Source: Dunaliella salina
Lineage: Eukaryota; Chlorophyta; Chlorophyceae; Chlamydomonadales; Dunaliellaceae
Direction: 5' to 3'
DNA length: 19,079 nt
Assembly (NCBI GenBank): GCA_002284615.2
Contig: MU069933.1
Span: 92,968-112,046 of the forward strand
Below are positions 8,759 through 16,265 of this stretch, in pieces (within the stretch, counting starts at the first letter, position 1; every line of letters starts with the position of its first letter). The notes below the pieces were generated by a model. The model was not told where the DNA came from. It did no database searches and saw only the letters and a list, made by a program, of their open reading frames with translations. Made by a program: the position numbers and the translations under genes.

Positions 8759-9217
8759 GCAGAGCAGAGAGGTACCTTGCTTGCAAGATGTCCATTTGCC
8801 TTGCTGCGCATGAGCATAAGCATATGGTCCGTCCTACTGACCTTCGGGTGCAGTAGATATCTAAGGTCTATGCCTTGGTTTAAGTGCCTGCTTGTTTCTG
8901 TGTGCCTTTGCATGCAAATTTGGAACTTGATGTGCGAATGCATCAATTAACCTTGATTGATTGATGGAAACATCATGTGCACGATGCAGAAATTGACTTC
9001 CATTGGGACCTGGCAGATTCATTTGAGCAAACTTCCGACTGAGTTGTGTGGATTTACCAGCCTCACTTGTGTGGCTGGGAAGTTGCTTTTGCAATGGAAT
9101 TGAAACAAGCAATAATTTTTGTTCATTGGATGAATAATGTTAGTTTTCATTGATCTGTCTGCCTGCATTTGATTGCCATGCTGTAGATATATCTGCGCTT
9201 TCATTGCTTCATGCTTG
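8759..9217 (+). other. Non-coding 3' region of the Ty3/gypsy element
   Basis: It lies between the pol stop and a purine tract. No conserved coding signal is seen; short open frames here have no recognisable motifs. It probably belongs to the retrotransposon's 3' untranslated part. Confidence 0.4.
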
Positions 9218-9290
9218 AGATAGGGGGGTTGTGGATGGTAAACTAGGACACTGTTTTGGCTGCGTCAGTTTCTCAGCCTGACACACCGGT
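9218..9290 (+). repeat. Possible polypurine tract and truncated 3' LTR
   Basis: GAGATAGGGGGG (9218-9229 region) is a purine run of the kind that primes plus-strand synthesis, followed by TTGTGGATGGTAAACTAGG. An LTR would start with TG near 9230. The following 50 bp recur inverted at 3546-3595. The sequence is cut off at about 9290, where LINE-B coding remains begin, so the LTR is incomplete and its 3' end and target duplication cannot be found. Confidence 0.45.
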
Positions 9291-9292
9291 GT

Positions 9293-10141
9293 GTAGGGTA
9301 CCCTCTACAGCCAAAAACATGCAGTACTACTGTAGTACGTTTTATAAGGTCAACTGATCCAGCTTATCCCCTCCCAGGCAGCCATCATCTGGGCAGCGCA
9401 CTACACATGCTCTCAGGCTGCCAAACCATATCATCTCCATACAAAATTATGATTTTAAAAAAGTGAACGCCATAACATTGCAGGCAGAATGATTACAAAA
9501 GCCCTCGGCAAATGCCCTGAAGGGGCAGGCCTAGTATACACAGACATAGGAAGCAATTTTAAGCTTGCTCAACACAACCTCCAAGTCCCTACACATGCCT
9601 CAAATAGAACTTTACCTGCTTACTTTTTCCCTCGTGACCCTCCAGAGAGGAAAAGATCTAACTCTAGTCGACCAGATGCTGTTTTGATCACCCCTTTTAA
9701 TGCCAAACATACTTTGCACAGTGTTTCTCCTACCCATTCCCATCAAGCTTTGCGCAGCTCCTCACGGAGGACCACCAGAACTAGCCGCATGAAGCAACTC
9801 CATGAACTTTATGCAAATGAACACCATGTGCACCTAATAGAAATCAAGTTCTGTGAAGACATAAGGCCAGAACATCAGTTGAATGCGGCAAAGCAGCAGC
9901 ATGCAGACCTTTGTTAACTCATTAACACTAAAGCATTTACAGTTTACCATATTCTCCTAGGTGTAGGTGGAACTACTTACACCTAGCACACCTGAAGCAA
10001 TTCAAACAACTGGGATTGGACCACCAGCGTGCCACGGAGCTTGCTCAACAACTTCATGCCCATTCTGTTCAGTATGCCCACAAACTAGTATCCACAGGCC
10101 GCGCTATTAAAACAAGAATACTTCCCGCAGGCAGCTTATAA
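9293..10141 (+). pseudogene. LINE-B C-terminal fragment: zinc finger and PD-ExK-like domain
   Basis: Starts GTLYSQKHAV (an 11-bp local duplication follows), then RSTDPAYPLPGSHHLGSALH and MLSGCQ, a decayed zinc finger. A frameshift near 9450 leads to ERHNIAGRMITKALGKCPEG and GLVYTDIGSNFKLAQHNLQV. The next part, SSRPDAVLITPF, then HHVHLIEIKFCEDIRPEHQ and NAAKQQH, has the spacing of a PD-(D/E)xK nuclease (Asp codon 9675, Glu 9840, Lys 9846). After a TAA at 9915-9917 the frame goes on LINTKAFTVYHILLGVGGTT, then shifts to HLKQFKQLGLDHQRATELAQ and ends at TAA 10139-10141. The nuclease role is inference from motif spacing. Just downstream, NPPDPH followed by TAG (about 10157-10180) repeats a C-terminal signature seen in LINE-A copies, so the true stop may have been there. 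Confidence 0.7.
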
Positions 10142-10242
10142 AGCCAGGTGCTTCTAGTAACCCTCCAGATCCACATTAGCTTTCTCTTTTTCATACCTTG
10201 TGGTGGAGGGGGCACACGGCTCTTTTTTTAGCCAACGTGTCT

Positions 10243-10308
10243 CCTTTTCCTTAATTGATGTAGGGAGGGATTCTTTGCCTACGTAGCTTTTCTTTTCTTT
10301 TTTTACTT
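10243..10308 (+). repeat. LINE-B 3' terminus with CTTTT-rich tail
   Basis: CCTTAATTGATGTAGGGAGG, GATTCTTTGCCTACGTAG and CTTTTCTTTTCTTTTTTT. It lies 100 bp after the LINE-B coding remnant in the same orientation and resembles the copies at 3304-3372 and 15746-15794. It parallels the LINE-A end (CCTTAATGCA...GCGTAGACTTTTCTTTT), so the two families share a 3' end design and both end in a pyrimidine tract. Confidence 0.6.
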
Positions 10309-10724
10309 GCGGCTGGCACTATTCACAATGGATTCACAATCAAGCCTTCTGGAGAGGTTCCTGTGTTGTTTTGCCTTTGTTTTCTGGAGGTGCTCCCCGG
10401 CCTTCCTTGCTGAGGTTTCCTTTGATGAGCTTTCCACAAGTAGGGGCCTGTGCCTGGACATGTTCATGTGCCCTAGCGAGCTGCGCTGGGTCAACCCTCT
10501 TCATTTGCTTGTGTTTTGAGTTCTCCGGAGCCCCAGGTTCCGAACTTGTAACCCCCTTCACGTCTTACTATCTTGAGTCTTTAGGAGCCCTGATTCCTTC
10601 GCTGGCATTTTTATTGTGCCTGCTTCTCCTGCCTTCTTTTCTGGTTTTGTTCACGAAGGAGCAAAGGCCCTTATGGGAAATCACCATTTCCTTGGGTCAA
10701 TGTAAACAAAAAAAGTCGAACCTC
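10309..10724. other. Unassigned sequence
   Basis: No family is recognised. Overlapping open frames of 60-130 codons occur on both strands without motifs. GAGTCTTTAGGAGCCCTGAT (near 10575) resembles the CTTTAGGAGCC repeats near 14540, hinting at a further diverged dispersed repeat. Confidence 0.3.
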
Positions 10725-10797
10725 CCACAAATCTGGGTCTTACCAAACAAGAAGCTAAACCACTAGCATCCAAGCTTAGCTGCCATCCCAAAAATGA

Positions 10798-11514
10798 AAA
10801 GACAAGAAAAGAATCAGAAAAGTCTACGCAGGGCAGAGGCCGCATGCATTAAGGGAAGTTAACCTGACTAACAAGCTAGCAAGCTAGCAGTGGCCTCACC
10901 AGAAGGCCCTCAGAGCTTATACTGGACACAGCTAGCCTACGAGAGATCCAGAACAGAGTTTGTGAGGATCAGGGGATTTGTCCGCCATGCTCCTGGATGC
11001 CCGAATGGTCCCTCTCTTTATCTCCTTTGACGCACGCCCAGCAGGACCTCCCCTCCCAACCCCCCCCTAAAGCTCTCTAAAAATGAAGAGCATGTCTGGT
11101 GTTAATGATGGATGTCAATTTTTGGATGGCTAAGCTCAGTTGTTATTTATTCAGCTTTTTGCTTGGTAAGGCCTAGATTCATAAGAGCTTTGGTTGTGCA
11201 TCTATTGTGAATAGTGCCATACCAAATCAAGATGATATGCAGTCATCTTGTTATTCCTGTTTGGATTTCTTGAGCTGCGGGATTTAAGTCTATTTAAGTC
11301 TGGTTACAATACAGTGTGGGAATGTTGAGCTGCTGCACGTTCCAAAGTGATGAAAGGGCTGGTGTCCGGACAGAATTTCAATTGAACAAGGTGGATGTCC
11401 CTGTCACGATAAGGGATCTTCTGCAGGGACCATGTTGGACAGGTCGGCCTGGGATAGAGCGCACAAAGATAGTGCACAAAGATAGCATCCGGGCGGCTTT
11501 GGCTGCAGCTTAAA
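10798..11514 (-). mobile_element. LINE-A copy, 717 bp, nested in another LINE-A
   Basis: On the minus strand it starts inside the nuclease-like domain: RPDAIFVHYLCALYPRP, KIPYRDRDIHLVQLKFCPDT, SPFITLERAAAQHSHTVL, then a stop, RNPNRNNK, more breaks, a 3' UTR and a CTTTT-rich tail at 10800-10830. It is flanked by CCCAAAAATGA (10787-10797) and CCCAAAAAATGA (11515-11526), a target duplication differing by one A. ExK is QxK here. The CTATCTTTGTGC segment is locally duplicated. The 5' truncation, 3' tail and duplication are the signature of target-primed reverse transcription. Confidence 0.85.
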
Positions 11515-11637
11515 CCCAAAAAATGACTACCATTATCAACACCCGCCATGCCCTTCCCTTTTTCAAGGGGCTGCTGAGGGCTTCTGCTGGCGCACGGTGG
11601 TGGAGAGCAGGAGAAGGAGAGTCCGCGCGTCCAGGAG

Positions 11638-11711
11638 TGTCGGTAGGAATCAGTGGCTCTTTCCTTAATGCACGGCCTAAGGGCAAGCGTACACCTTTCT
11701 TTTTTTCTTTT
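11638..11711 (+). mobile_element. 74-bp micro-insertion of LINE-A 3' end
   Basis: Contains GGCTCTTTCCTTAATGCACG, GCCTAAGGGCAAGCGTAC, then a CTTTCTTTTTTTCTTTT tail. It is flanked by perfect 9-bp repeats GTCCAGGAG (11629-11637, 11712-11720). The related copy at 12505-12680 has the site uninterrupted (GCGTCCAGGAGCATGGC), which proves an insertion here. Confidence 0.9.
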
Positions 11712-11850
11712 GTCCAGGAGCATGGCGGAAAACCCTCCAAATCCTCATTAGCTCTGTTTCAGGCTCTCCCCTTGGCTAGCTTTGTCTAGTGTTGGTTAGA
11801 AGGCTTGCTGGTGAGGCCCCTGCCAGGTAGATGACCTTCCCTACATGCTG

Positions 11851-12210
11851 TTTGGGTCAAGTGCATCAGGTTTGCCTACCACCTACTGTTTGATTAATCA
11901 AAATTTAGATGAGATATTGATAACACCTCCAATATTCTCCTAATTCAAAAATTCAATCTGGGATGCAACAGCACAACAGTACCAGAGATATCATTGTTGT
12001 CCTTTTGTTTTCAGTGTTGGATTGCCACTCTCTTGCTGTGGCGGCATCCTGCTGCTGCTAGATGGGCTTCACAATGAGTTTGAATAGCAAGTGATCATCT
12101 ATCTTAGCATGTGTCTTGATACTCATGGGCCTTGCAACTAGGATGAGGAACGATTGCTCACTCATGGAGAGCACATCATGTTCAATTTTCAGGGTATGGA
12201 CAATGTGTCG
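11851..12210. other. Unassigned sequence
   Basis: AT-richer stretch with no coding motif recognised on either strand and no repeat shared with the rest of the window that I can see. Confidence 0.3.
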
Positions 12211-12217
12211 TGCAGAC

Positions 12218-12279
12218 AGCAAAAGAAAGAAAGATTTACGCTTTTGCCCTTATAGGCCGCGTGCATTAAGGAAAGAGCT
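12218..12279 (-). mobile_element. 62-bp micro-insertion of LINE-A 3' end
   Basis: On the minus strand it reads AGCTCTTTCCTTAATGCACG, CGGCCTATAAGGGC, AAAAGCGTAAATC, then a TTTCTTTCTTTTGCT tail. It is bounded by perfect 7-bp repeats TGCAGAC (12211-12217 and 12280-12286). It aligns closely with 11638-11711 and with the 3' end of the long LINE-A copies. Confidence 0.75.
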
Positions 12280-12503
12280 TGCAGACTCCCCCCGACAGGA
12301 CGAGCCCCGAGAAGGTACCAAATTCCGCCCTGGCCAAACAAGGACTCTATCCGGGGATCTCCTCCTTGCCAAACGCCTTCCTCGCCTTACGACCAGGGTG
12401 CCTAACATGGGGCCGGTTGAGCTACCGAGGTACCTCCGCAGCCGTAACCAGAAAGCGCAAACAGAAGAAAAAGCCCTCCCACTCTGTGGAAACCACCCCC
12501 TAA
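12279..12503 (+). CDS. Unrecognised open frame, possible fragment
   Basis: A 74-codon frame of GC-richer sequence than its flanks: QTPPDRTSPEKVPNSALAKQ, GLYPGISSLPNAFLALRPG, RKRKQKKKPSHSVETTP, then a stop. A basic stretch lies near the C-terminus. I do not recognise the family. It is wedged between a micro-insertion and a LINE-A 3' fragment, so it may be part of an unidentified element rather than a gene. Confidence 0.2.
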   Translation: MQTPPDRTSPEKVPNSALAKQGLYPGISSLPNAFLALRPGCLTWGRLSYRGTSAAVTRKRKQKKKPSHSVETTP

Positions 12504-12504
12504 G

Positions 12505-12680
12505 CTGTGGGCCATCCCATTAAACAGTTTCAGGAACATAGAAACATATGGGGTTGCTGGGTGCGTTTTGGTAGAAAGCAGGAGAAGGAGAGTCTGGGCG
12601 TCCAGGAGCATGGCAGACAACCCTTCAGATCCTCATTAGCTCTTTTTCCGGTTCGCGTCTGGGCTAGCTGTGTTCCCAAG
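12505..12680 (+). pseudogene. LINE-A 3'-terminal fragment with uninterrupted site
   Basis: Begins HPIKQFQEHRN-like, continues through the segment GAGAAGGAGAGTCTGGGCGT, CCAGGAGCATGGC and reaches NPSDPH with TAG at about 12621-12641, then GCTCTTTTTCC and GGGCTAGCTGTG as in the other LINE-A 3' UTRs. It supplies the empty-site comparison for the insertion at 11638-11711. Confidence 0.7.
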
Positions 12681-13438
12681 CCCCTTGGTGGCTGCGTGGC
12701 CTTGACCCCCTGGGTGCTGGCCCCCCGCTCTCCCCACCACATGCAAGCCCAGAAGCCCCAATGGCCCCGCCAGCAGCATTTCCAGCAGCAGGACCATACC
12801 TCCCACCACAAGCACCCTTGCGATCCCACAACTTGAAGGCGGGAGCCCAATCCCCCATTTGTCCACATGCCAGGAGCAGCACCAGCAACAGCATCAAGCT
12901 CAGGCCGTTGAAATCCTTCTTACTGACACCTTCCCTTCATGTACGTGGCCTGTGGCCTGGGTAGACTTTTCTTTTCTTTCCTTTTCTTTACTGACACAGT
13001 TTAGGTGCTCCATCCCTCCCCCAAGCAGCAGCGAGAGGATCATAAGGCCCTCCAGGGGCTGATGCCGGGGCTGTCCCAGGAACAGCATTCAGATGAGCAA
13101 TGCCCGGAGCAGCAGGAGGAGGTGTTGGGGAGGCAGCTTCAAGTGCACTGGCCAGGGGGCCTCTCCAGCCCAGCATGCTGACAGGGGCCATCTTAGCTTG
13201 TGCCCCAGGTATTTTACAGTCTGCTGGGTGACGGACCTCCAGCTCACAATCAGGCAAGTAGCAAGGAGACAGTGTGTCCTATCCCCCAGCACTCTTGCCT
13301 CTGCCTCCCTGCCTGCTCCAGAGCCAACATCCTAAGCCACCCACCTAGTCAACCAGCACTCCAACAGGATCCAACAGGCTTTTACAGGTGGAAGGTACCT
13401 TGGGGCCGTAGGTGGAAGGAGATTGGTAGCGCCTGCTC
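12681..13438. other. Unassigned P/Q-rich degenerate sequence
   Basis: GC-rich frames on both strands with low-complexity composition: plus strand APPAAFPAAGPYLPPQAPL and, from about 13020, KQQREDHKALQGLMPGLSQE, HSDEQCPEQQEEVLGRQLQV ending at a stop near 13168. A gag- or ORF1-like origin of a retroelement is possible but not shown. The stretch is interrupted by the micro-insertion 12930-12987. Confidence 0.3.
12930..12987 (+). mobile_element. 58-bp micro-insertion of LINE-A 3' end
   Basis: CTTCCCTTCATGTACGTGGC, CTGTGGCCTGGGTAGAC, then a CTTTTCTTTTCTTTCCTTTT tail. It is flanked by perfect 10-bp repeats TTACTGACAC (12920-12929, 12988-12997); the first two bases could belong to the tail, leaving at least ACTGACAC. 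The body aligns with CCTTAATGCACGCGGCC...GCGTAGAC of LINE-A with several substitutions. Confidence 0.8.
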
Positions 13439-13892
13439 TTGCATGGGGTCTCTGAAGCAGGAGGCCATGATACCTCTTGGGCCAGAGGCTCGGCCTGCGA
13501 CTGTGGGTGGCAAAATATAGATGCCACAGATTCAGTTGCGTGGGCGCTCCAGCAGTGGAGGCATGTATTCTGGACATGCCCTTGTGCTCAAAGTCTGGTA
13601 GACATCACAGCCAAAAATTTGCATTCCCGTGTTCCTGTCCTGCTCATGCATACAATGCTCTTGGTTCCCTCTGCCCAAGTATCAATGCTCAGGCCTGGTG
13701 GGCTGTCTGTGTGCCCTGAACTCCATATGTAAGCTTGATGATCTGTGCCGGCTTTGGGGGCCCAATGACCTGAGGGAGCAATTCGCAGACTTCATCTTAT
13801 GTACTTCTGAAGAGCTTCAAGACTTTAGAGCTTGCAAAGGGCGGCAATCCCCCTTAGAAAACTCGTTGGCTTTGGACCATACCGTACAGTGT
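13439..13892 (+). pseudogene. LINE-C C-terminal fragment with zinc finger
   Basis: The frame from 13439 reads SACDCGWQNIDATDSVAWAL, QQWRHVFWTCPCAQSLVDI: a C-x-C...H-x3-C zinc finger of the RT-associated type (HVFWTCPCA). Two frameshifts follow (near 13620 and 13710) to ALGSLCPSINAQAWWAV and then ALNSICKLDDLCRLWG, LREQFADFILCTSEELQDFR. This differs clearly from LINE-A and LINE-B, so it is a third family. It stops where the tail of the reversed LINE-A copy begins at 13893. Confidence 0.6.
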
Positions 13893-14405
13893 AAAAGAAA
13901 AGAAAAGAAAAAGAAAAGTCTACGCAAGCCAAAGGCCGCGTGCATTAAGGGTAGAACCCCTAACAAAAGTTAGAGGCCTCACCAGGAGGCCCTCCACCTA
14001 AACTAGACAAAACTAGCCTAGGAGAGAGCAAGAGACAGAACTAATGGGGATCTAGAGGATTGCTAGCCATGCCCCTGAGCGCTCGGACTCTCCTTCTTCC
14101 ATCCTCAGCCGCCGCCGCGCGCCCAGCAAAACCCCCCCCAGATGCCCTCTGAAAGCAAAGTGCATGTCTAGTGTTAATGATGGTGGATAATCTTTGGATG
14201 GCATGGTCCCTGAGCTTGGATGCTAGTGATTTGGCTTTCTGTTTGGTTAGACCCAGATTTATGAATTGTTAGCTCATTGTAAATCGTCCCACCCACACTA
14301 ATTAAGATGGTATGCAAAGTCACTTTGTTATTCCTGTTTGGGTTTCTTAAGCTGCGTGTTATCAAAGTCTAGTTATGGTGTGGGAAAGTGTGACATTCAT
14401 TGCCT
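13893..14405 (-). mobile_element. LINE-A 3' copy, about 513 bp
   Basis: On the minus strand: HTITRL, then RSLRNPNRNNKVTLHTILIS, VGGTIYNELTI, a frameshift, a STIINTRHALCFQ region, NPLDPH with TAG (about 14045-14065), then GGCTAGTTTTGTCTAG, CTGGTGAGGCCTC, CCTTAATGCACGCGGCC and GCGTAGACTTTTC, with a (CTTTT)n tail at 13893-13918. It aligns along its whole length with the nested copy 10798-11514. It is 5'-truncated near 14405. I could not identify a matching target duplication. Confidence 0.8.
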
Positions 14406-14809
14406 CAGATGGCAGCAGAAACGTAATAAACTTAATTCTTAGGCTCCTTCAGAGGTTTTCGGTTAGCCTGGTTTTTCATTCTGCTGGAACCTGAACCTTC
14501 AGACACCTAGGAGCTCTTTGGACTCTAGGAGCCCTTTTTTCTTTAGGAGCCTGCTTTTGTCAGTGTGGGAGCTCCCAGTTTCTTTTGCTGGGAACAACCT
14601 TCCCTTTGCTTGCCTTGGTGTCACCTTCAGTGGTCCTCTGAGGACATCACAACATCCTCGAGCATGTTTCATCCTCCCCCCCCCCCCCAAAAGGCTCCTA
14701 GTCCTTACTTGCCTACAATCCACTATGTAAAGTTTTTTCATGTTGTTTTTCGTGAATTAGAGCAAACATTAGCTTTACCCGTTTTTTACATGAACTTCTT
14801 CTCTTTTAT
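14406..14809. other. Non-coding sequence with AGGAGCC motifs and a poly-C run
   Basis: TAGGAGCTCTTTGGACT, CTAGGAGCCCTTTTTTC and TTTAGGAGCCTGCTTTTG occur in close succession (14508-14562), and AGGCTCCTAG reappears inverted near 14692. A run of 13 C is at 14676-14688. No gene recognised. Confidence 0.4.
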
Positions 14810-14875
14810 AACAGGCTATAAGCCAGTCGTTTTGACTTGAGGCCTTCTTTTTCCCGTGCCCTGTAACCTGCGACC
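14810..14875 (+). repeat. Dispersed repeat R3, copy 1
   Basis: AACAGGCTATAAGCCAGTCG, TTTTGACTTGAGGCC, TTCTTTTTCCCGTGCC. It matches copies at 15596-15851 and 16266-16470. Here the AAGCCAGTCG site is uninterrupted. Confidence 0.6.
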
Positions 14876-15595
14876 TTCCAACGAGCTCCTGACGTCAGGA
14901 TGTCGACATGTGCACACTCCAATGCTGCAGTCAGTGAATACTAGCAATAGACTGCTCCAGGTGCTGTGAGAGCAAGGAGGGCTGGAACGTGGGAGGGCCT
15001 TCAGGCCAAACTTGGCACGCAGCGAGAGGTTACACTCAGCGATAAATGACATAGCTCTAATTGTCATGTATCCTGACTTGCAAAATAGGTCACTTCTAGT
15101 GTTGATACTTGCTGCAAGAATTGAATTGACTACTCAGAATGTTTACTTGGCCTTGTGAGAACAAAAATTCACACCCTGCTGCGTTCTTTGCAAGTGAATC
15201 AGAAACCATTCAGAACAAGAAGACAGTGATTCAGGGCCTGACAACAGGCTAGCCCCACTGTATGGTATTGGAGTAGCTTGGCTCGCTTTTTTCCTTGCGT
15301 CCATACTGTGATCATTGAGCAAGCTTCCTGGTATACTTAACATTTTCTTCGACCTGTGATCTCTGTGATGCCCGAGATAGTATAGAAGATGAGCAGGGTT
15401 CACAGGGTTTGCAGATATAAGGCCTTCATTCAAGGCGCGCGACTGCTAGCCTCCTCGGGAAAAAGAACAATATCGTTAATAAAAAAGTCTGCTATTGTCT
15501 TGTTCAGCGCGAACAACATCGGAACAACATGTTATTGTGAACGTGTACTCACCCCCATGTCCGTGTTCTTCGGTATGAATATGCTTCCCTTTTCT
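14876..15595. other. Unassigned sequence
   Basis: No gene, RNA or repeat that I can support. Minus-strand frames at 14816-15067 and 15143-15433 have no recognisable motif. Confidence 0.3.
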
Positions 15596-15851
15596 CTGGC
15601 CACCTCCTCCCCCTCTCTGTCACCCCTCTTCTTAGATGGCTCCTTACTCGCCTGCCATTCACCATGTCCAGTCTTTTCATTCATCTTCTTTCATGACAAA
15701 AAATCACAACGAGTTTTTCTCCTCATGAGCAGGCCAGCAGTCAGTTCCTTAATTATTGTGGGGAGTGTTTTCACTGCCTGCATAGTTTTCTTTTCAGCAG
15801 TCAGTCGTTTTGAATGTAAGCCTTCCTTTTCCTGTAATCTGACTTCTGCAT
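15596..15851 (+). repeat. Dispersed repeat R3, copy 2 (long), interrupted
   Basis: The upstream part (TCTTAGATGGCTCCTTACTC, CCATGTCCAGTCTTTTCA) aligns with 16290-16350 (TTCTAGATGTTTCCTCACCT, CACGCACAGTCTTTTCA). The downstream part GAGCAGGCCAGCAGTCAGT is interrupted by the insertion 15746-15794 and then continues CGTTTTGAATGTAAGCC, TTCCTTTTCCTG as in the other copies. Confidence 0.65.
15746..15794 (+). mobile_element. 49-bp micro-insertion of LINE-B 3' end
   Basis: TCCTTAATTATTGTGGGGAG, TGTTTTCACTGCCTGCATAG, then TTTTCTTTT. It is flanked by perfect 11-bp repeats CAGCAGTCAGT (15735-15745, 15795-15805). R3 copies 1 and 3 carry the site without the insertion. The body aligns with the LINE-B end at 10243-10308. 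Confidence 0.85.
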
Positions 15852-16265
15852 AAAGTTGTTTTGCCAAGTGACTCAGGTGGCACTGAATCAGGATCAGGAC
15901 TCAATTCTTAGGAGTAGTTCAGAACACTTAAAATCATCACCAAGTTCTGGTTCAGAGCTTTGAGAACTAAATAACAGCTAGATCAGATCCGACACCTCAT
16001 GAAGAGGCCAATTAGACAGATTAGAACTGCAATCGGTTCTCAAATAACTTTTTAACGTAATGTATGAGAGTGGGCTTTGCCTTTGTAGATATGAAGGCGG
16101 TCCGATTTTGGCGGTGTGTCCAGAATTTGTAGGTTGGGCAAGCCTCTTTGACACTTCCTCCAACATGTTGTACAATTGATGTTTGTGGTATTCGAGATGA
16201 TGTGCAAGATGAACTGCGAGTTATGTGCACCCACCTTCATTTTTAAGTTAGAATATGCTTTTTCG
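15852..16265. other. Unassigned sequence
   Basis: No supported gene. A minus-strand frame (16021-16384) reads RGLPNLQILDTPPKSDRLHI but matches nothing I can name. Confidence 0.25.

Larger units (their letters stand above)
10725..11850 (+). pseudogene. LINE-A 3' fragment (host copy), interrupted by two insertions
   Basis: The plus-strand fragment begins TNLGLTKQEAKPLASKLSCH (10725-10786), is broken at CCCAAAAATGA, and resumes after 11514 with MTTIINTRHALPFFKGLLRA. It then reaches a C-terminal GGxxNPPNPH followed by TAG (about 11726-11752) once the 74-bp insertion 11638-11711 is skipped. The 3' UTR continues with GGCTAGCTTTGTCTAGTG and CTGGTGAGGCCCCTG, matching the copy at 13893-14405, and fades near 11850. 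It was inserted 5'-truncated and has since taken a reversed LINE-A copy and a micro-insertion. Order of events: this copy first, then both insertions. Confidence 0.75.

Noticed and set aside
3546..9284. A single 5.7-kb DNA transposon with short terminal inverted repeats
   Set aside because: The interior is a mosaic of LINE-A, LINE-B, a MITE and Ty3 pol, with no transposase or cargo organisation.
12530..12897. Minus-strand Gly/Leu-rich frames of up to 112 codons
   Set aside because: They oppose the LINE-A fragment and P/Q-rich sequence; composition bias keeps them open, and no motif is seen.
14499..14741. Minus-strand frame with KGRLFPAKETGSSHTDKSRL
   Set aside because: No recognised family; overlaps low-complexity AGGAGCC repeats and the poly-C run.
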